Assembly: GCA_963716245.1 (NCBI GenBank)
Contig: OY970300.1
Coordinates: 2,480,001 to 2,544,000, forward strand
Direction of reading: 5' to 3'
DNA length: 64,000 bases
Source of the DNA: VRUE01 sp963716245
GTDB taxonomy: Bacteria; Actinomycetota; Thermoleophilia; Solirubrobacterales; 70-9
The notes beneath the pieces are model-generated. The model made no database searches and was not told the DNA's origin. It saw only the letters and a program-made list of their open reading frames with translations. The position numbers and the translations under genes were made by a program. The stretch's first letter is position 1, and each line of letters begins with the position of its first letter. Shown here piece by piece: positions 7,853 through 16,093 of this stretch.

Positions 7853-8938
7853 CTAGCCTCGCGAGGCGGTGATCTGAAGCGCCGCCGCGATCCGCTCGGG
7901 GTCCTCGGCGATCCAATCGTCGATGTCGGCGAGCACCCGCTCGGCGTCGCGCCGCGGTCGCCACTCGTCGAGGCCGAACAGCCTGCGACTGTCCGAAATG
8001 TATATGGGTACGTCGCCGGCCCGCGTCTCCGGGACCGGCTCGATCGGGATCTCGTTGCCGGTCAGCCGCCGGCAGATCTCCGTCGTCTCCAGCAGCGAGA
8101 GGCTGCACTCGCGGCCGCCGCCGACGTTGAGGGTGCGGCCGTCCCAGCTCGCCTGGTCGAGCAGCTGCCGCTCGACCAGGTCGACCAGGTCCTCGACGTG
8201 GAGCAGGTCGCGGACCTGCTTGCCCTCGCCGCCGAAGCCGATGTAGGTGAGCGGGTTGCCGAAGCGGTGGGCCAGCATCCAGTGGGTGAAGACGCCCTGG
8301 TCGACCTTGCCCATCTGCCAGGGGCCGGCGATCACGCCGCAGCGGTCGACGACCGCGGCGACGCCGAGTGCGGCGCGGTACTCCTCGATCAGCATCTCGG
8401 CGGCCAGCTTGGTCGTCCCGTAGAAGGTTCGCGGGCTGCCGGTCAGCGGGAAGTCCTCGGAGATCCCCTCGGCCGAGGCGCCGGGGACCGGCTGCTCGGC
8501 GGCAAGCTCGAAGCGGGTCGGCGCCTCCTCCAGCACCAGGCGCAGCTGCGGCTCGATCGGGTAGACGCGGCTGGTCGAGAGGAAGACCATGAAGGCGTCA
8601 TCGCGGCGGACCAGCTCCAGGCAGTTGTAGGCGCCGGTCAGGTTGGTGTGGACGACGTAGGAGGTGTCCCCGTCGACCCCGCTCATCACCGAGGGCTCGG
8701 CCGAGCACTCGATCATCGCCGAGATCGCCGGCAGCGCCTCCAGGTCGGCGGGCTCGCGCACGTCGCCCTTGACGAACTCGGCCCCGGCCGCCTCCAGCCG
8801 CGGCAGGTTCAGCTCCGAGCCGCGCCGGTAGAGGTTGTCGAGCGCGAGGATCTCCCACTCGGGATGGCGGGAGGCGAGCGCCACGGCGAGGTTGGAGCCG
8901 ACGAAACCGGCCCCGCCGGTGATCAGGAGGCGGTCCAA
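7853..8938 (-). CDS. NAD-dependent epimerase/dehydratase, extended SDR
   Basis: A protein of 361 residues starting at TTG (8936-8938); the next residues, DRLLITGGAGFVGSNLA, contain the NAD-binding GxxGxxG, so a later start is impossible. FLSTSRVYP (119-127) and FYGTTKLAAEM (Y173, K177) give a complete Ser-Tyr-Lys triad, in contrast to the following epimerase. The region GFGGEGKQVRDLLHVEDLVDL is typical of nucleotide-sugar 4- or 2-epimerases. It heads the three-gene operon that ends with a GT2 enzyme. The substrate is unknown. The 43 bases to the divergent PP-loop gene must hold both promoters. Confidence 0.83.
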   Translation of the reverse strand: MDRLLITGGAGFVGSNLAVALASRHPEWEILALDNLYRRGSELNLPRLEAAGAEFVKGDVREPADLEALPAISAMIECSAEPSVMSGVDGDTSYVVHTNLTGAYNCLELVRRDDAFMVFLSTSRVYPIEPQLRLVLEEAPTRFELAAEQPVPGASAEGISEDFPLTGSPRTFYGTTKLAAEMLIEEYRAALGVAAVVDRCGVIAGPWQMGKVDQGVFTHWMLAHRFGNPLTYIGFGGEGKQVRDLLHVEDLVDLVERQLLDQASWDGRTLNVGGGRECSLSLLETTEICRRLTGNEIPIEPVPETRAGDVPIYISDSRRLFGLDEWRPRRDAERVLADIDDWIAEDPERIAAALQITASRG

Positions 8939-8981
8939 GGGAGCGGGACGCTACAGGACGCTTCCCGCGTACCCTTCCCGC

Positions 8982-10289
8982 GTGCATACGGCTCCCGAGC
9001 ACGAGATCGCCGACGTGCGGTGCAGCCCCGGGGAGCTCTCCTTCGAGGCGCGGATCGGCGAGCGGACGCTGCGAGTCTGGTTCCGCACGGCGAGCGATTT
9101 CACGCCCGGCGCCGAGGCGGCGCTGGCGGCCTGCACGATGCCGGCGATGCGCTTCGGGGGAAGGCTGGCGATGCCCGAGCCGGTCAGCCCGAGGATGCTG
9201 CGCGGGCAGCGCGAGTTCCAGGCGATCCAACGGGCGTGGTCGCTCGCATGGGAGTTCGGCGAACCGCAGCTCGAGCAGGTCGAGGTGGTGGCTGCGACGC
9301 GCGAGCCGCCGCCGGGCCGAAGCGGGCGCGTCGCGACGTTCTTCAGCGGGGGCGTCGATTCGTGGGCGACGGTGCTCGACAACCCGGACGTCACCGATCT
9401 GATCTTCATGCGGGGGTTCGACCTGATCCCCGGCCTCGACCGCCACGTCCAACTCGCCGACGAGGTCGAGGCGCGGCTGCGCGGGGCCGCCGACGGCCTG
9501 GGATTGCCGCTGCACGTCGTCGACACGAACCTGCGCGAGCTGAGCGACCCGCTGCTGCGCTGGGACGTCTTCTTCGGCGGAGCGCTGGACGCCGCCGCAC
9601 TGTTCCTCGCACCGCTCTTCGAGCGGGTGCTGATCGCCAGCGATTCCGACTATGAGGTGCAGGTGGCGCGGGGCGTCAGCCGCCAGGTCGACCAGCTCTG
9701 GAGCACGGAGCAGCTCCAGCTCTCCGAAGACGGCGGCCGCCACAGCCGGGTCGAGCGGATGCGCAGAATCGCCGCGCATCCTGTCGTCCAGCGCAGCCTG
9801 CGGGTCTGCTGGGAGAACCCCGGCGGCGCCTACAACTGCGGCGGCTGCGAAAAGTGCCTGATGACGATGGTCACGCTCGAGGCGCTCGGCATGCGCGAGG
9901 CGATCGCCACCTTCCCGCCCCAGCTCGATCTCGACTCCGTCGGCCGCATCGAGATCCCCACGGCGGTGCGGCTGACCTTCTGGGAAGACGTGCTCGACGC
10001 GATCCGCGAGGCCGGGCGGGACGACCTGGAGCCATCGGTCGAAGCGGCGGTGCAGGCAGGCAAACAGCGGCTGGGGCTGCCGTCTGGGTACCGACGCCGC
10101 AGCAAGCCCGGGCCGCCGCCGCCGCTGCGGCCGAAGGCCAGGCGCCGGCACGAGGCCGCGCTCGCCGCCGCCGCCTCGAACGAGAACGCCGCGGCGACGC
10201 TCTCTACGGTGCTGGCGTCGCGCTCGTGGCCGGTGACGGCGCCGCTGCGGGCGGTCGGACCGCGGCTCCGTCGCCTGCGCCGGCGCTGA
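8982..10289 (+). CDS. PP-loop ATP pyrophosphatase-like protein with a QueC-type Cys cluster, unknown function
   Basis: A protein of 435 residues; the GTG at 8982 is chosen because the frame upstream of it antisenses the epimerase start and has no family character. ATFFSGGVDSWATVL (118-132) is the SGG.DS PP-loop of the N-type ATP pyrophosphatases. VCWENPGGAYNCGGCEKC places cysteines at 276, 286, 289 and 292, spaced C-x9-C-x2-C-x2-C, close to the zinc site of the 7-deazaguanine enzyme QueC. Such domains adenylate a carboxylate, amide or base before amidation or thiolation. The remaining 110 residues are Arg/Ala/Pro-rich. The last 86 bases overlap the convergent glycosyltransferase gene. The location suggests modification of a glycan or its carrier; the substrate is not known. 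Confidence 0.75.
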   Translation: MHTAPEHEIADVRCSPGELSFEARIGERTLRVWFRTASDFTPGAEAALAACTMPAMRFGGRLAMPEPVSPRMLRGQREFQAIQRAWSLAWEFGEPQLEQVEVVAATREPPPGRSGRVATFFSGGVDSWATVLDNPDVTDLIFMRGFDLIPGLDRHVQLADEVEARLRGAADGLGLPLHVVDTNLRELSDPLLRWDVFFGGALDAAALFLAPLFERVLIASDSDYEVQVARGVSRQVDQLWSTEQLQLSEDGGRHSRVERMRRIAAHPVVQRSLRVCWENPGGAYNCGGCEKCLMTMVTLEALGMREAIATFPPQLDLDSVGRIEIPTAVRLTFWEDVLDAIREAGRDDLEPSVEAAVQAGKQRLGLPSGYRRRSKPGPPPPLRPKARRRHEAALAAAASNENAAATLSTVLASRSWPVTAPLRAVGPRLRRLRRR

Positions 10290-11217
10290 GCGCCTCGCCG
10301 TCGATCTCCTCGATGTTGGCGAGCGAGACCGCGCGGGTCTGGGAGAAGAGGACGAACAGGGTGACGAAGTTGCCGAGCGCGACCAGCGAGACGATCAGCG
10401 AGCCGAGCGCGGTGAAGCTCGCCCAGCCCGGCACGGCCCACTCGGTCAGCAGCTTCACGCCGAGCACCGCCAGCGCCATCAGCACGCCGAGGACGAGGAA
10501 GAAGACGAAGACGCCGAGCGCGCGGATCGCGATCCGGTCGGTGAACGGCATCAGCATCCGCAGGCCGTGCATGCCGAGCTTGCCGAAGGTCATCTTCGAG
10601 CGGCCCTCGTAGCGCTCGCCGCGCTCGCAGGGGACCTGCTCGACCGGCACGTCGAGGGCGAGGATCGCCGAGGAGTAGGAGAGGTCGAAGGTCGGGTGGC
10701 AGAGCGCCCGCCGCGCGACCGAGCCGGGCATCGCGGCGAAGTTGCCGGAGCGCACCGTCGTCCCGGTCAGCGCCCGGAAGAGCAGCCTGAACAGCTGGTA
10801 CATCACCTTGAAGCCGAGCGACTCGCGCCGCTTGGTGCGCAGCGCCAGGGCGACCTTCTGGGGCGGGTGCGGCTCGCCGCCGAGCGGCGCGAGCAGCCGC
10901 GGCAGGTCGCTCGGCCGGTCCTCGCCGTCGGCGTCCAGCGTCACGACCAGGTCGTCGTCGGCGATCGCCGGCAGCGTCTTGCGCAGGGCGTAGACGATCG
11001 CCCGCTGGTGACCGAGGTTGAACGGCGGCTGCAGGACCGTCACGTCGCCGAGCGCCCGCAGGCGCTCGATCTCGGGGTCCTGCCCGGCGGTGTCATCGAT
11101 GACGACGAAGCGGGCCTCGCCGTGGTCGCCGGCCGCGAGCGATTCGCGCAGCCGCTCGCGCAGGACGACGAAGGACTCGACGTCCCGGTAGACCGGCGTG
11201 ACGATCCAGACGCTCAC
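10204..11217 (-). CDS. GT2 family glycosyltransferase with two TM helices
   Basis: A protein of 337 residues with a GTG start (11215-11217) overlapping the TGA of the gene upstream. WIVTPVYRD opens the GT-A domain; VVTLDADGEDRPSD has the DxD metal site, and SLGFKVMYQLFRLLFRALTG, then YEGRSKMTFGKL, are the acceptor-side motifs of GtrB/DPM-like enzymes. Helices at about 235-260 and 270-300 anchor it. The C-terminal 35 residues are Ala/Pro-rich and are encoded opposite the end of the PP-loop gene. It is probably co-translated with the membrane protein upstream, and the two may work together on a polyprenyl-phosphate sugar. Confidence 0.83.
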   Translation of the reverse strand: MSVWIVTPVYRDVESFVVLRERLRESLAAGDHGEARFVVIDDTAGQDPEIERLRALGDVTVLQPPFNLGHQRAIVYALRKTLPAIADDDLVVTLDADGEDRPSDLPRLLAPLGGEPHPPQKVALALRTKRRESLGFKVMYQLFRLLFRALTGTTVRSGNFAAMPGSVARRALCHPTFDLSYSSAILALDVPVEQVPCERGERYEGRSKMTFGKLGMHGLRMLMPFTDRIAIRALGVFVFFLVLGVLMALAVLGVKLLTEWAVPGWASFTALGSLIVSLVALGNFVTLFVLFSQTRAVSLANIEEIDGEALSAGAGDGAAVRPPAAAPSPATSATPAP

Positions 11218-13133
11218 GCCCCGGCTCCCGCGGTCGCGTGCCGCGGCTCGGCGAGGGCGGGCCCCTCGCGCCGCAGGAGCCTGAACTCGCCCACTTCGGC
11301 GATCGGCTCGAAGCCGCGCCCCAGGTAGCGCAGCAGCGGGCCGTCCGCGGTCCTCCCGGCCGACCAGCCGCCGGCAAGCGCCGGGTTCTCGAGCAGGCAG
11401 AGGTCCTCGATCGCGCGAGTGTCAGCGATCACGCGGCGCTGGTCGGCGTCGTCGAACAGCGTCGGCCAGCCGGTCGCGTTGAAGCCGGTCGGCGGCTGCC
11501 GATCGGCCCAGAAGTAGAAGCTGTTCATCCCCGGCAGCATCACGAAGGTCGAGCAGTTGGCGTCGATCGTCGCCGCGACCTCCCGGTAGAGGTCCGCTTC
11601 GGGTTCGGCGAGGCGAACCGAGTCGGCGCCCGGCAGGCCGAGTGGGACGGCGGCGTCATATGCCTCCCGATAGTCGCGCAGCGGCTTGCGCACCGTCGTG
11701 TCGGCGACGAACGCCACCAGGACGAGGGCGGCCACGGCGCCCAGGCCGAGTGCCGCGCGGCGCTCGCGCGCGGCGCCGAGCGTGCCGGCGAGCCCGCGGA
11801 CGCCGTTGGCGACGCAGATCGCCCCGACGCCGATCAGCAGGAAGCCCGACCAGTTCAGCTGGCTCCCCGCGACCGGATAGGCGTGCAGCGCCTGCATCAC
11901 GGCGAGCGGCGGCAGCAGCAGCCGCGCGAAGGCGGCGCGCCGGTCGTCGGGGGCCGGGATCAGCGCGACCCATGCGAAGGCGAGCAGGCTGATCTGGTAG
12001 GCGGCGAAGTCGGTCGCGTCGAACGGCAGGCCGCGTCCGATCACCGAGAGCCCCAGCTCGACGCCGACGAGGATGCTGAGCAGCGACATGCCGGCCCCCC
12101 ACGTCGGTCCGGCGTCGCCTGGCCGCCCCCGCGCGGCGTACCAGTAGGCGAGCGCGGCGGCCAGGCCCGCAGCGTCGATCCAGAGCACGCGGTTGGACTG
12201 GATCAGGGGAATCGAGAAGGCGTCGACCTGGCGCAGCGGCTGCTCGACCAGCCCGTCGACCAGGCCGCCCAGGCTGGTCCCGGCGCCGAGGATCGCGAGC
12301 AGGATCGCTGCGGCGGCGGCCAGGAAGCCGCCGCCCAGCCACCAGAGCTCCTCGGGATCGCGGCGGCCGGTGGTGCGCGCGCGCAGCGCGATCACCACAG
12401 CGAGCGCGGCGATCGAGACGTGCGCCGCGTACTCCCGCGCCCACGGTTCGCCCAGCTTGGCCGTGACCAGGACGACCGGCGTGGCGACGAACGCGACCTC
12501 GATCGCGAGCCGCAGCCAGCGGCGGCCCGCCAGAGCCGGGTAGGCGACGGCGCAGGCGAGCACGACCGCGGCCAGCGCCAGGGCGCCGACGTTGATCTTG
12601 ACCAGAACCAGCGCGGCGACCGCGGCGCCGAGCGCGGCGAGGGTCCCAGGCGAGAGGCCGTCGCGGACGGCGCACGAGAGCGCCACGACCGCCGCCAGGA
12701 TCAGGCAGACGATCCCGCCCGGGTGCATCGGCTCGTTGCCGGCGACGCCGAGGGTCGAGAAGACGAGCATCTGCACGACGAGGCCGAGCACGATGCTGCC
12801 GGTCATTCGCACGGCCGCAAGCCCCAGCGCGAGGCTCGGCAGGACCCACGAGACGAGCGTCGCCCAGCGGCCCGAGTCGAGGTCGACGGGGATGCCGAGC
12901 AGGGAGAACGCCCCGCCCCAGGCCTCGTAGTAGAAGGGCCCGTACTGGGTGAAGACGTCGTCGTAGAGGGCGCCGCCTTCGACGAAGGAGCGCAGCGCGA
13001 TCAGCATGTACCCCTCGTCGTCGTAGGCGGCGAAGCCGCTGAACATCCGCGGGTGCGCGGTCAGCACCGTGACCGCGGTCAGCGCGCCGAAGGCCAGGAT
13101 CCCGCCCAGCCAGCGCCGCCGGCGCCGGCTCAT
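11214..13133 (-). CDS. large polytopic membrane protein, GT-C-like
   Basis: A protein of 639 residues with roughly a dozen hydrophobic helices. After the first helix (9-27) comes AAYDDEGYMLIALR (D38, D39, E40), the acidic motif of GT-C glycosyltransferases, and FTQYGPFYYEAWGG follows. The final 150 residues form a soluble extracytoplasmic domain (from about 490). It overlaps the GT2 gene by GTGA. A polymerase, flippase or arabinosyl/mannosyl transferase role are alternatives; the acidic loop favours a transferase that uses a lipid-linked sugar. The 101 bases between it and the next gene upstream show only short GC-rich self-complementary pieces. Confidence 0.7.
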   Translation of the reverse strand: MSRRRRRWLGGILAFGALTAVTVLTAHPRMFSGFAAYDDEGYMLIALRSFVEGGALYDDVFTQYGPFYYEAWGGAFSLLGIPVDLDSGRWATLVSWVLPSLALGLAAVRMTGSIVLGLVVQMLVFSTLGVAGNEPMHPGGIVCLILAAVVALSCAVRDGLSPGTLAALGAAVAALVLVKINVGALALAAVVLACAVAYPALAGRRWLRLAIEVAFVATPVVLVTAKLGEPWAREYAAHVSIAALAVVIALRARTTGRRDPEELWWLGGGFLAAAAAILLAILGAGTSLGGLVDGLVEQPLRQVDAFSIPLIQSNRVLWIDAAGLAAALAYWYAARGRPGDAGPTWGAGMSLLSILVGVELGLSVIGRGLPFDATDFAAYQISLLAFAWVALIPAPDDRRAAFARLLLPPLAVMQALHAYPVAGSQLNWSGFLLIGVGAICVANGVRGLAGTLGAARERRAALGLGAVAALVLVAFVADTTVRKPLRDYREAYDAAVPLGLPGADSVRLAEPEADLYREVAATIDANCSTFVMLPGMNSFYFWADRQPPTGFNATGWPTLFDDADQRRVIADTRAIEDLCLLENPALAGGWSAGRTADGPLLRYLGRGFEPIAEVGEFRLLRREGPALAEPRHATAGAGA

Positions 13134-13234
13134 CGACTTCCCTCCCCCTGCTTGCCCGCTCGTCTCAACCGGCGCCGAACCTTATGGGTCGGGGCGGCGA
13201 GCCTGCCCGAGGGCGCTGACCGCGAAGCGGGCGC

Positions 13235-14404
13235 CTACGGGCGGGGGCGGCCGCCGGTCACGTCGACGAAGGCGTGCCAGGCCGGCTTCGCCTTCAGCCG
13301 CACGCCGCGGCGGAACAGCCCGGTCGAGTCGCAGAAGTTGCACGAGTCCGCCATGTCTTTCCAGGTGAACCAGTAGGTGCCTTTGAGGTTGAGCCGGTGG
13401 CGGTTGGAGATCAGGTAGCGGTAGGCGGCGGTCATCTCGCGGATCTGGAAGCCGACGCCCTGCTCGAAGCTGACCAGGTTCGGGTTGTTCTGCGAGCCCC
13501 AGCCCATCTCGGTCATGTAGAGCTGGGCGCGGCGGTCGCCGTTGTCGAGCATCACGTCGCGCATGCCCTCGGTCATCCGCTGCAAGTCGGCGGCGGATTC
13601 CGCGTAGGGGTGCAGCGCCGCGGCGTCGAAGCTGCGCTTGATCCCCGGCACCGCATACAGCCGGTCGAGGAAGTCGACCGCGTCCATCGCCCGCGGCGGC
13701 GTCGCCCCCGGTTCGGCGAAGAGGCCGGAGAGAATCACGTTGGCGCCCGGGTCGGCCCGCTTGATCTCCTTGTAGGAGAGCTTCAGCAGGCGGGCGTAGC
13801 GGCTCGGCGAGGCCGGGGTCGCGAAGTAGAAGAAGTTGGCCTCGTTCCAAACCTGCCAGTCGCGCACCGGCACCCTGGGGACGAAGTCGCCGGAGGTCGG
13901 CGAGTGCTCGATCCAGAACTCGCCGCGCGGCCCGTAACGCTCGACCGCCTCCCGCAGGAAGGCGGCCCAGACCTGGCGCTGGCGACCGTTGCGCACGGGC
14001 AGGTCGGTGTATTTGCGCGAGAGCCAGCTCGGCGTCGCGTAGACGAACGGCAGCACGCGCAGGCGCTGCCTGGCCGCCGCCTCGACGACTTCGTCGAAGT
14101 CGTCCCAGATGTAGCGGCCGTCGTTGAAGGGCTGGACCGAGCCCCAGGCCATCGGCCAGCGGATGCTGCCGATCCGCCCGGCGCGCATGTATTCGGCTTC
14201 GGTTTCGTCCGGGACGTGCTGCGGCACGATGCCGAAGAAGGTCGGCGGCGGGGCGGCGCTCTGGGTGGCCACGGATGCAATCGCGCTCGGCGTGGTGAGC
14301 GACGGGGTGGCGATCGAGGGGGCGACGGCAGAGGTCACCAGGGCGGCGAGGGCGACCAGCGACACGGCGATGGCGGGGGCGAATGCGATCTTCGGGAATC
14401 TCAT
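13235..14404 (-). CDS. exported glycoside hydrolase-like protein, clan A (GH39/GH5-like)
   Basis: A protein of 389 residues from the ATG at 14402-14404, giving the signal peptide MRFPKIAFAPAIAVSLVALA; a longer reading would enter the next gene. The TIM-barrel glycosidase signature is complete: DWQVWNEANFF with the acid/base E188, and QLYMTEMGWGS with the nucleophile E299. WPMAWGSVQP and HPYAES are other barrel-strand motifs. Clan-A enzymes retain configuration and cut beta-linked glycans. Encoded inside a surface-polysaccharide cluster and secreted, it may trim or remodel that polymer. The exact family and substrate are not determinable from sequence reading alone. Confidence 0.75.
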   Translation of the reverse strand: MRFPKIAFAPAIAVSLVALAALVTSAVAPSIATPSLTTPSAIASVATQSAAPPPTFFGIVPQHVPDETEAEYMRAGRIGSIRWPMAWGSVQPFNDGRYIWDDFDEVVEAAARQRLRVLPFVYATPSWLSRKYTDLPVRNGRQRQVWAAFLREAVERYGPRGEFWIEHSPTSGDFVPRVPVRDWQVWNEANFFYFATPASPSRYARLLKLSYKEIKRADPGANVILSGLFAEPGATPPRAMDAVDFLDRLYAVPGIKRSFDAAALHPYAESAADLQRMTEGMRDVMLDNGDRRAQLYMTEMGWGSQNNPNLVSFEQGVGFQIREMTAAYRYLISNRHRLNLKGTYWFTWKDMADSCNFCDSTGLFRRGVRLKAKPAWHAFVDVTGGRPRP

Positions 14405-14432
14405 CTGTTCGGTCCAGGTCCTCCGACGGGGC

Positions 14433-14900
14433 TCAGTAGCGGCCGCCCAGCTTACGGTGATCCCAGGTCGCAACCCGCAACGGCCGGAAATGGATCGCCA
14501 CGCGCTTCGGGGCCTGCGCTTCGAGCGCCGCCCTGGCGTCGCCCTCCACCGACGAGATCCCCTCCGCGTAGCGGACGGTCAGCTCCTCCGCAAACCCGAT
14601 CACGGTCTCGAAGTCGCGGTGGATCTCCGCCTCGGCCTCGATCATCGCGCCGCGCAGCTCATCGTACTCGTGCCCGGCCTCGACCAGCACGGTCGCGCGC
14701 GGGTCCCGCTCGAGGTTGCGCACCTTCTGAGACTTGGCGTAGGTCCAGACCCAGACCTCGCCCTCGCGCGGCACGAACCAGAGCGGCATCGAGTGCGGCC
14801 AGCCGCCCGGCCCGTTCGAGGAGACGACCGCGATCCGCTCCGCCTCCAGCAGCCCCCGCAGCTCCTCGTCGCTCAGCTTGATCTGGTCGCGGCGACTCAC
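14433..14900 (-). CDS. pyridoxamine 5'-phosphate oxidase-family flavin/F420-binding protein
   Basis: A protein of 155 residues with the split-barrel start LSDEELRGLLEAERIAVVSS, then PHSMPLWFVPREGEVWVWT and KSQKVRNLERDPRATVLVEAG, typical of small FMN- or F420-dependent reductases of this superfamily. It lacks a membrane segment and is probably cytoplasmic. It lies 28 bases upstream of the secreted glycosidase gene on the same strand and 34 bases from the divergent acyltransferase gene, so it may lead a two-gene transcript. The physiological substrate is unknown, and F420 versus FMN cannot be settled here. Confidence 0.78.
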   Translation of the reverse strand: MSRRDQIKLSDEELRGLLEAERIAVVSSNGPGGWPHSMPLWFVPREGEVWVWTYAKSQKVRNLERDPRATVLVEAGHEYDELRGAMIEAEAEIHRDFETVIGFAEELTVRYAEGISSVEGDARAALEAQAPKRVAIHFRPLRVATWDHRKLGGRY

Positions 14901-14934
14901 CGTCGCGAACTCTATGCCTGTACGGTCGCGGCGA

Positions 14935-16080
14935 ATGGCGGCACCGAGGCTCCCAGCGCTGACCGGGATCAGGATCCTGGCCGCCTTTGCCGTCTACTTC
15001 AGCCACGTCGGCGCGCCGGCCGGGTCCCCGGCCTTCCTCTCCAGCTTCTTCGACGCCGGCTACACGGGCGTGACCCTCTTCTTCGTCCTCTCCGGCTTCG
15101 TCCTCGCCCTCAACTACTTCGACGGCATGCGCCGGCCGACCGCGGGCGGGCTCTACGACTACCTCGTCGCCCGGTTCGCGCGGGTCTACCCGCTCTACCT
15201 CCTGCTTCTGCTCTGCTACGTCGCCTACATGGGTGCCTCCGGCGACGACGTCGGCGGCTGGTGGCGGAACGCGCTGGCGATCCAAGCCTGGGACCCGAAC
15301 CTCGCCCACGCCTACAGCTTCGACGAGCCGTCCTGGTCGATCGGCGTCGAGTTCTTCCTCTATGCCTGCTTCCCGCTGATGATCCCGGTGCTCGCCCGCC
15401 TGCGGCGGCCGCGCTCGATGCTCCTCGCCGCGGGGGCGGTCGCGGTCGCGATGCTCGCGCTCGCCGGCTGGTTCGTCGCCGGTGGGGGCGGCGCCCTGCC
15501 GATGGAGAACCCGGACTCGGCGCACCGCTGGCTCTACCGCACCCCGCTCACGCGCCTCGGCGATTTCACGCTCGGCATCCTCGCCGCGATGCTCTACCTG
15601 CGGACCCGCGAGAGGCCGTCCGTGGCGCGGATCGGCCTGCCGCTCGTGCTCGGGTCGACGCTCGTGACGGTCGGGCTGATGTGCTGGCCCGCGCTCCTCT
15701 TCACCTCGTGGAGCTGGGACGTCGCCTACGCGATCCCGGCGACCGTCTTCATCTTCGGCCTCGCGGTGGCGCCGCTGAGCTGGGCGGCCCGACTGCTCTC
15801 CCTCCCTTTCATGGTCCTGCTCGGCGAGGCCTCCTACGCGTTCTACCTCGTCCATGCGCCGGGGATCGACATCTTCGGCGCCGGCGAGTGGGCGACGAGC
15901 TTCTCGGCGACGACGGTGGGGCGCGAGGCGATCGCCCTGGCCGGTGTCGTGGCGCTGGCAATCGCCCTGCACCTCGCCTTCGAGCGGCCGGCGCGGACCC
16001 GGATCAGGCGCGCCCTCTCGCGGGGGCGCCGGCAGGGGTCCGGACAAGGCCGGCCCGCAACCGAGCCGGCCAGGCCTTAG
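14935..16080 (+). CDS. acyltransferase-3 family membrane O-acyltransferase (OafA/YrhL-like)
   Basis: A protein of 381 residues from the ATG at 14935, which begins MAAPRLPALTGIRILAAFAV; earlier in-frame starts lie in the divergent gene's region. The family signatures are present: LTGIRILAAFAVYFSHVG with the essential histidine in the first helix, GYTGVTLFFVLSGFVLALNY, and EPSWSIGVEFFLYACFPLM. About ten helices span the protein, with a basic C-terminal tail. These enzymes transfer acetyl or other acyl groups to sugars, lipids or peptidoglycan at the membrane. In this neighbourhood O-acylation of the surface glycan is the simplest role. It ends 13 bases from the convergent DUF1906 gene. Confidence 0.85.
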   Translation: MAAPRLPALTGIRILAAFAVYFSHVGAPAGSPAFLSSFFDAGYTGVTLFFVLSGFVLALNYFDGMRRPTAGGLYDYLVARFARVYPLYLLLLLCYVAYMGASGDDVGGWWRNALAIQAWDPNLAHAYSFDEPSWSIGVEFFLYACFPLMIPVLARLRRPRSMLLAAGAVAVAMLALAGWFVAGGGGALPMENPDSAHRWLYRTPLTRLGDFTLGILAAMLYLRTRERPSVARIGLPLVLGSTLVTVGLMCWPALLFTSWSWDVAYAIPATVFIFGLAVAPLSWAARLLSLPFMVLLGEASYAFYLVHAPGIDIFGAGEWATSFSATTVGREAIALAGVVALAIALHLAFERPARTRIRRALSRGRRQGSGQGRPATEPARP

Positions 16081-16093
16081 AGCCGCCGTACTC

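Noticed and set aside
6806..9655. Very long open frame on the plus strand (949 codons) across the epimerase operon
   Set aside because: It is antisense to two clear SDR enzymes and a GT2, has Arg/Val/Ala-rich composition with no motif, and is the expected by-product of high third-position GC.
11238..13376. 712-codon plus-strand frame over the large membrane-protein gene
   Set aside because: The opposite strand encodes a polytopic membrane protein with the DDE motif; the plus frame is hydrophilic Arg/Gly/Gln noise.
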